DNA of 15,723 bases, from the NCBI GenBank assembly GCA_964575975.1, contig CAZNTU010000123.1, positions 1 to 15,723 on the forward strand, read 5' to 3'. This stretch comes from G963674505 sp964575975. Lineage in GTDB: Bacteria; Desulfobacterota; Desulfobacteria; Desulfobacterales; SKZT01. The notes under the pieces were generated by a model, which saw nothing but the letters and a program-made list of their open reading frames with translations, was not told the origin of the DNA and ran no database searches. The position numbers and the translations under genes were made by a program. Numbering within the stretch: position 1 is the first letter of the stretch; every line of letters starts with the position of its first letter. This document shows, one piece after another, positions 14,232 through 15,723 of this stretch.

Positions 14232-15521
14232 ATGAACGTACTCGATGCTTTAACCGAAAGAGGCTTCATAGAAAACACCACCCACGAAAGGGAACTGTCG
14301 GAATATCTGGAAAACGAAAGCGTCACTTGCTATATCGGCTTCGATCCTACCGCTTCCAGCCTTCATGTTGGACATCTAATTCCAATCATGTCGCTTGCCC
14401 ATATGCAAAGATGCGGACACAGGCCGATCGCCCTGGTGGGGGGCGGCACAGGTATGGTTGGTGACCCGAGCGGGAAAACCGAAATGCGCCAGCTTCTGAC
14501 TCCCGAAATGGTGAATGAAAACGCGAAAGGAATAAAGACCCAGCTTTCGCGCTTCATTGATTTCAACGACCGAAGGGCATTGTTGGAAAACAATGCGGAT
14601 TGGCTGACCCGGCTCGAGTATATTCCCTTTCTGAGGGATATCGGCAGATGCTTCAGCGTAAACCGGATGATTAAAGCGGAAAGCTATCGTTCCAGGTTGG
14701 ATACGGAAGACGGGCTGAACTTTATCGAATTCAACTACATGATTCTCCAGGCGTACGATTTTCTTGTCCTTCGGGACAAATACGGGTGCAGGCTGCAAAT
14801 GGGAGGAAGCGACCAGTGGGGGAATATCGTCGCCGGAATCGATTTGATCCGGAAAATGAGACAGGATTCCGCCTTTGGAATTACATTTCCACTAATCACG
14901 ACGAGCAGCGGCGCCAAAATGGGCAAAACGGCCAGCGGGGCGGTGTGGCTCGATCCTTCCCGCACCTCGCCCTATGAATATTATCAGTTTTGGGTCAATA
15001 CGGACGACCGGGACGTTCCTCGATTCCTTGCCTTGTTCACGTTCTTGCCCATGGACGAGATAAGGGCGGTGGAAAATTTTTCCGGAGCAGACTTGAACAT
15101 GGTCAAGAGCATATTGGCATTCGAAACGACCATTCTCGCGCATGGGGAAAGCGAGTCGGCAAAAGCCTACGACGCGGCGAGCGCCATATTCGGAAGACGC
15201 GAGGTCCCCGTCGATCTGTTGCCGTCGAGTTCGATCCACAAAGTGGTTTCCGAAGGCCAGAACCATTCCTCGGCTCCCTCTTCCGAACTGGGGGCGGAAC
15301 TGCTGTCAAACGGCATCCCCGCCTTCAAACTGTTCCAAATGGCGGATTTGGCTTCGTCGAGCGGGGTCGCTCGAAGACTTGTCGAGCAGGGCGGAGCATA
15401 TGTAAATGGAGTCAGAATCGAAAAGTTCGACCAGATGATCGGCCTCGGCCATGTCGAGAACGATCAGGTGGTGTTGAGGGCAGGAAAAAAGCGCTTTCAC
15501 ATAATTCGAATCGTTCGGTAA
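14232..15521 (+). CDS. tyrS: Tyrosyl-tRNA synthetase
   Basis: Class I synthetase that charges tRNA-Tyr with tyrosine; 429 residues, full length. The Rossmann catalytic domain carries the HIGH-type motif HVGH at 45-48 (within FDPTASSLHVGH) and the KMSKS-type loop KMGKT at 229-233, a variant like the KFGKT of E. coli TyrRS; QMGGSDQWGNI forms the tyrosine and tRNA pocket. The C-terminal S4-like RNA-binding domain is visible (about 363-428, with VARRLVEQGGAYVNG). ATG 14232 is chosen because MNVLDALTERGF is the usual N-terminus. A TTG two codons upstream (14226) is closer in spacing to the GGGG at 14217-14220 and cannot be excluded. It follows rny by 28 nt and ends at a probable terminator. Confidence 0.97.
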   Translation: MNVLDALTERGFIENTTHERELSEYLENESVTCYIGFDPTASSLHVGHLIPIMSLAHMQRCGHRPIALVGGGTGMVGDPSGKTEMRQLLTPEMVNENAKGIKTQLSRFIDFNDRRALLENNADWLTRLEYIPFLRDIGRCFSVNRMIKAESYRSRLDTEDGLNFIEFNYMILQAYDFLVLRDKYGCRLQMGGSDQWGNIVAGIDLIRKMRQDSAFGITFPLITTSSGAKMGKTASGAVWLDPSRTSPYEYYQFWVNTDDRDVPRFLALFTFLPMDEIRAVENFSGADLNMVKSILAFETTILAHGESESAKAYDAASAIFGRREVPVDLLPSSSIHKVVSEGQNHSSAPSSELGAELLSNGIPAFKLFQMADLASSSGVARRLVEQGGAYVNGVRIEKFDQMIGLGHVENDQVVLRAGKKRFHIIRIVR

Positions 15522-15550
15522 ATTTAATTGAAACAAGATTCGTTTTTTTT
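15507..15550 (+). terminator. Probable intrinsic terminator after tyrS
   Basis: CGAATC (15507-15512, within the last tyrS codons) pairs with GATTCG (15537-15542), extended by GTT (15513-15515) with AAC (15532-15534) across a 2-nt bulge, and is followed directly by eight T's (15543-15550). The loop is long, so efficiency is uncertain. The T-tract abuts the next promoter. Confidence 0.5.
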
Positions 15551-15551
15551 A

Positions 15552-15580
15552 TTGACATGCCTGGTCGCATCGCATATATT
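15552..15580 (+). promoter_or_regulatory. Upstream promoter of a tandem pair (P1)
   Basis: A perfect TTGACA (15552-15557) and TATATT (15575-15580) are separated by 17 nt. The predicted start is near 15587. A T-rich stretch lies just upstream. No gene with a ribosome site begins in the 140 nt that follow inside the window, so it serves something beyond the right edge. Confidence 0.75.
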
Positions 15581-15590
15581 AGACAGGCTT

Positions 15591-15643
15591 TTGGGACGAA
15601 CCCAAGGATGATTGAAAAACGCTTGGTAAAAAAGTTGGGTTCG
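15591..15643 (+). promoter_or_regulatory. Competing hairpins in the leader downstream of P1
   Basis: TTGGG (15591-15595) can pair with CCCAA (15601-15605), loop ACGAA. The same CCCAA is part of CGAACCCAA (15597-15605), which pairs perfectly over 9 bp with TTGGGTTCG (15635-15643). CCAAG (15602-15606) with CTTGG (15622-15626) is a third option. The structures exclude one another, as in an attenuator or a processed leader; function is inference. Confidence 0.45.
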
Positions 15644-15684
15644 ATCAAGCAATTGAAAAAAAGCGAAGGCTCATTAAAAAAAGC

Positions 15685-15712
15685 TTGACAAAGAAAACGA
15701 ATCCGGTATAAT
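15685..15712 (+). promoter_or_regulatory. Downstream promoter of a tandem pair (P2)
   Basis: TTGACA (15685-15690) and TATAAT (15707-15712), both perfect consensus hexamers, are separated by 16 nt. The predicted start is near 15719, at the very end of the window. An A-rich stretch (15671-15682) just upstream resembles an UP element. Its strength and pairing with P1 suggest a stable-RNA or other highly expressed operon to the right. Confidence 0.8.
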
Positions 15713-15723
15713 AGCCGGGTTTG

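Noticed and set aside
13079..14326. Open frame on the - strand (415 codons)
   Set aside because: Antisense to rny, which has all expected domains; no family resemblance, unlikely composition.
15557..15688. Short 43-codon frame MPGRIAYIRQAF... between the tandem promoters
   Set aside because: Its ATG overlaps the -35 box of P1, there is no ribosome site, and the stop falls inside the P2 -35; it is probably leader sequence.

Overview
The window is a housekeeping block from a Gram-negative bacterium, most likely a member of Desulfobacterota (the former Deltaproteobacteria). The evidence for this is the gene order (a mre/mrd shape operon, then a bactofilin, then an F1Fo operon beginning with paired b' and b genes and lacking a and c), a b subunit with a signal-peptide-like N-terminus, a stand-alone GlmU-type nucleotidyltransferase after atpC, and zapB-zapA next to RNase Y. 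All genes are on the + strand and packed tightly. I see no mobile element, CRISPR array, tRNA or obviously transferred DNA.

Region 1 (1-4409) is the cell-elongation operon: mreC (5' end outside the window), mreD, mrdA (PBP2), rodA and a bactofilin. The first four overlap one another by 4-29 nt, which suggests translational coupling. Together they build the lateral-wall peptidoglycan machinery, and the bactofilin is a polymer-forming scaffold.

Region 2 (4410-10674) is the ATP synthase operon. It has its own strong sigma70-like promoter (TTGACA-17-TATAAG at 4465-4493) and ends at a clear intrinsic terminator (10636-10674). The order is atpF' (b'), atpF (b), atpH, atpA, atpG, atpD, atpC. A stable stem-loop sits between atpA and atpG, and atpD has the best Shine-Dalgarno sequence. 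Subunits a and c must be encoded elsewhere.

Region 3 (10697-12640) holds a GlmU-like uridylyltransferase without the acetyltransferase half, then, behind a TTGACT-18-TATAAT promoter, a short coiled-coil ZapB-like gene and zapA. These are followed by a 6S RNA gene (ssrS, about 12227-12410), recognised from its closing stem, its conserved 3'-side bubble hairpin and its terminal stem. Placing 6S RNA after zapA parallels the arrangement in E. coli.

Region 4 (12641-15723) holds rny (RNase Y) and tyrS (tyrosyl-tRNA synthetase). The last 200 nt contain a probable terminator, two consensus promoters in tandem (TTGACA-17-TATATT and TTGACA-16-TATAAT) and mutually exclusive hairpins between them. This suggests that a highly expressed transcript, possibly a stable-RNA operon, starts just past the window edge.

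The most notable points are the 6S RNA and its position, the tandem-promoter leader at the right edge, the atpA-atpG stem-loop, and an 11-A tract in mreC with a possible frameshift. Nothing here looks like a wholly new biological system.
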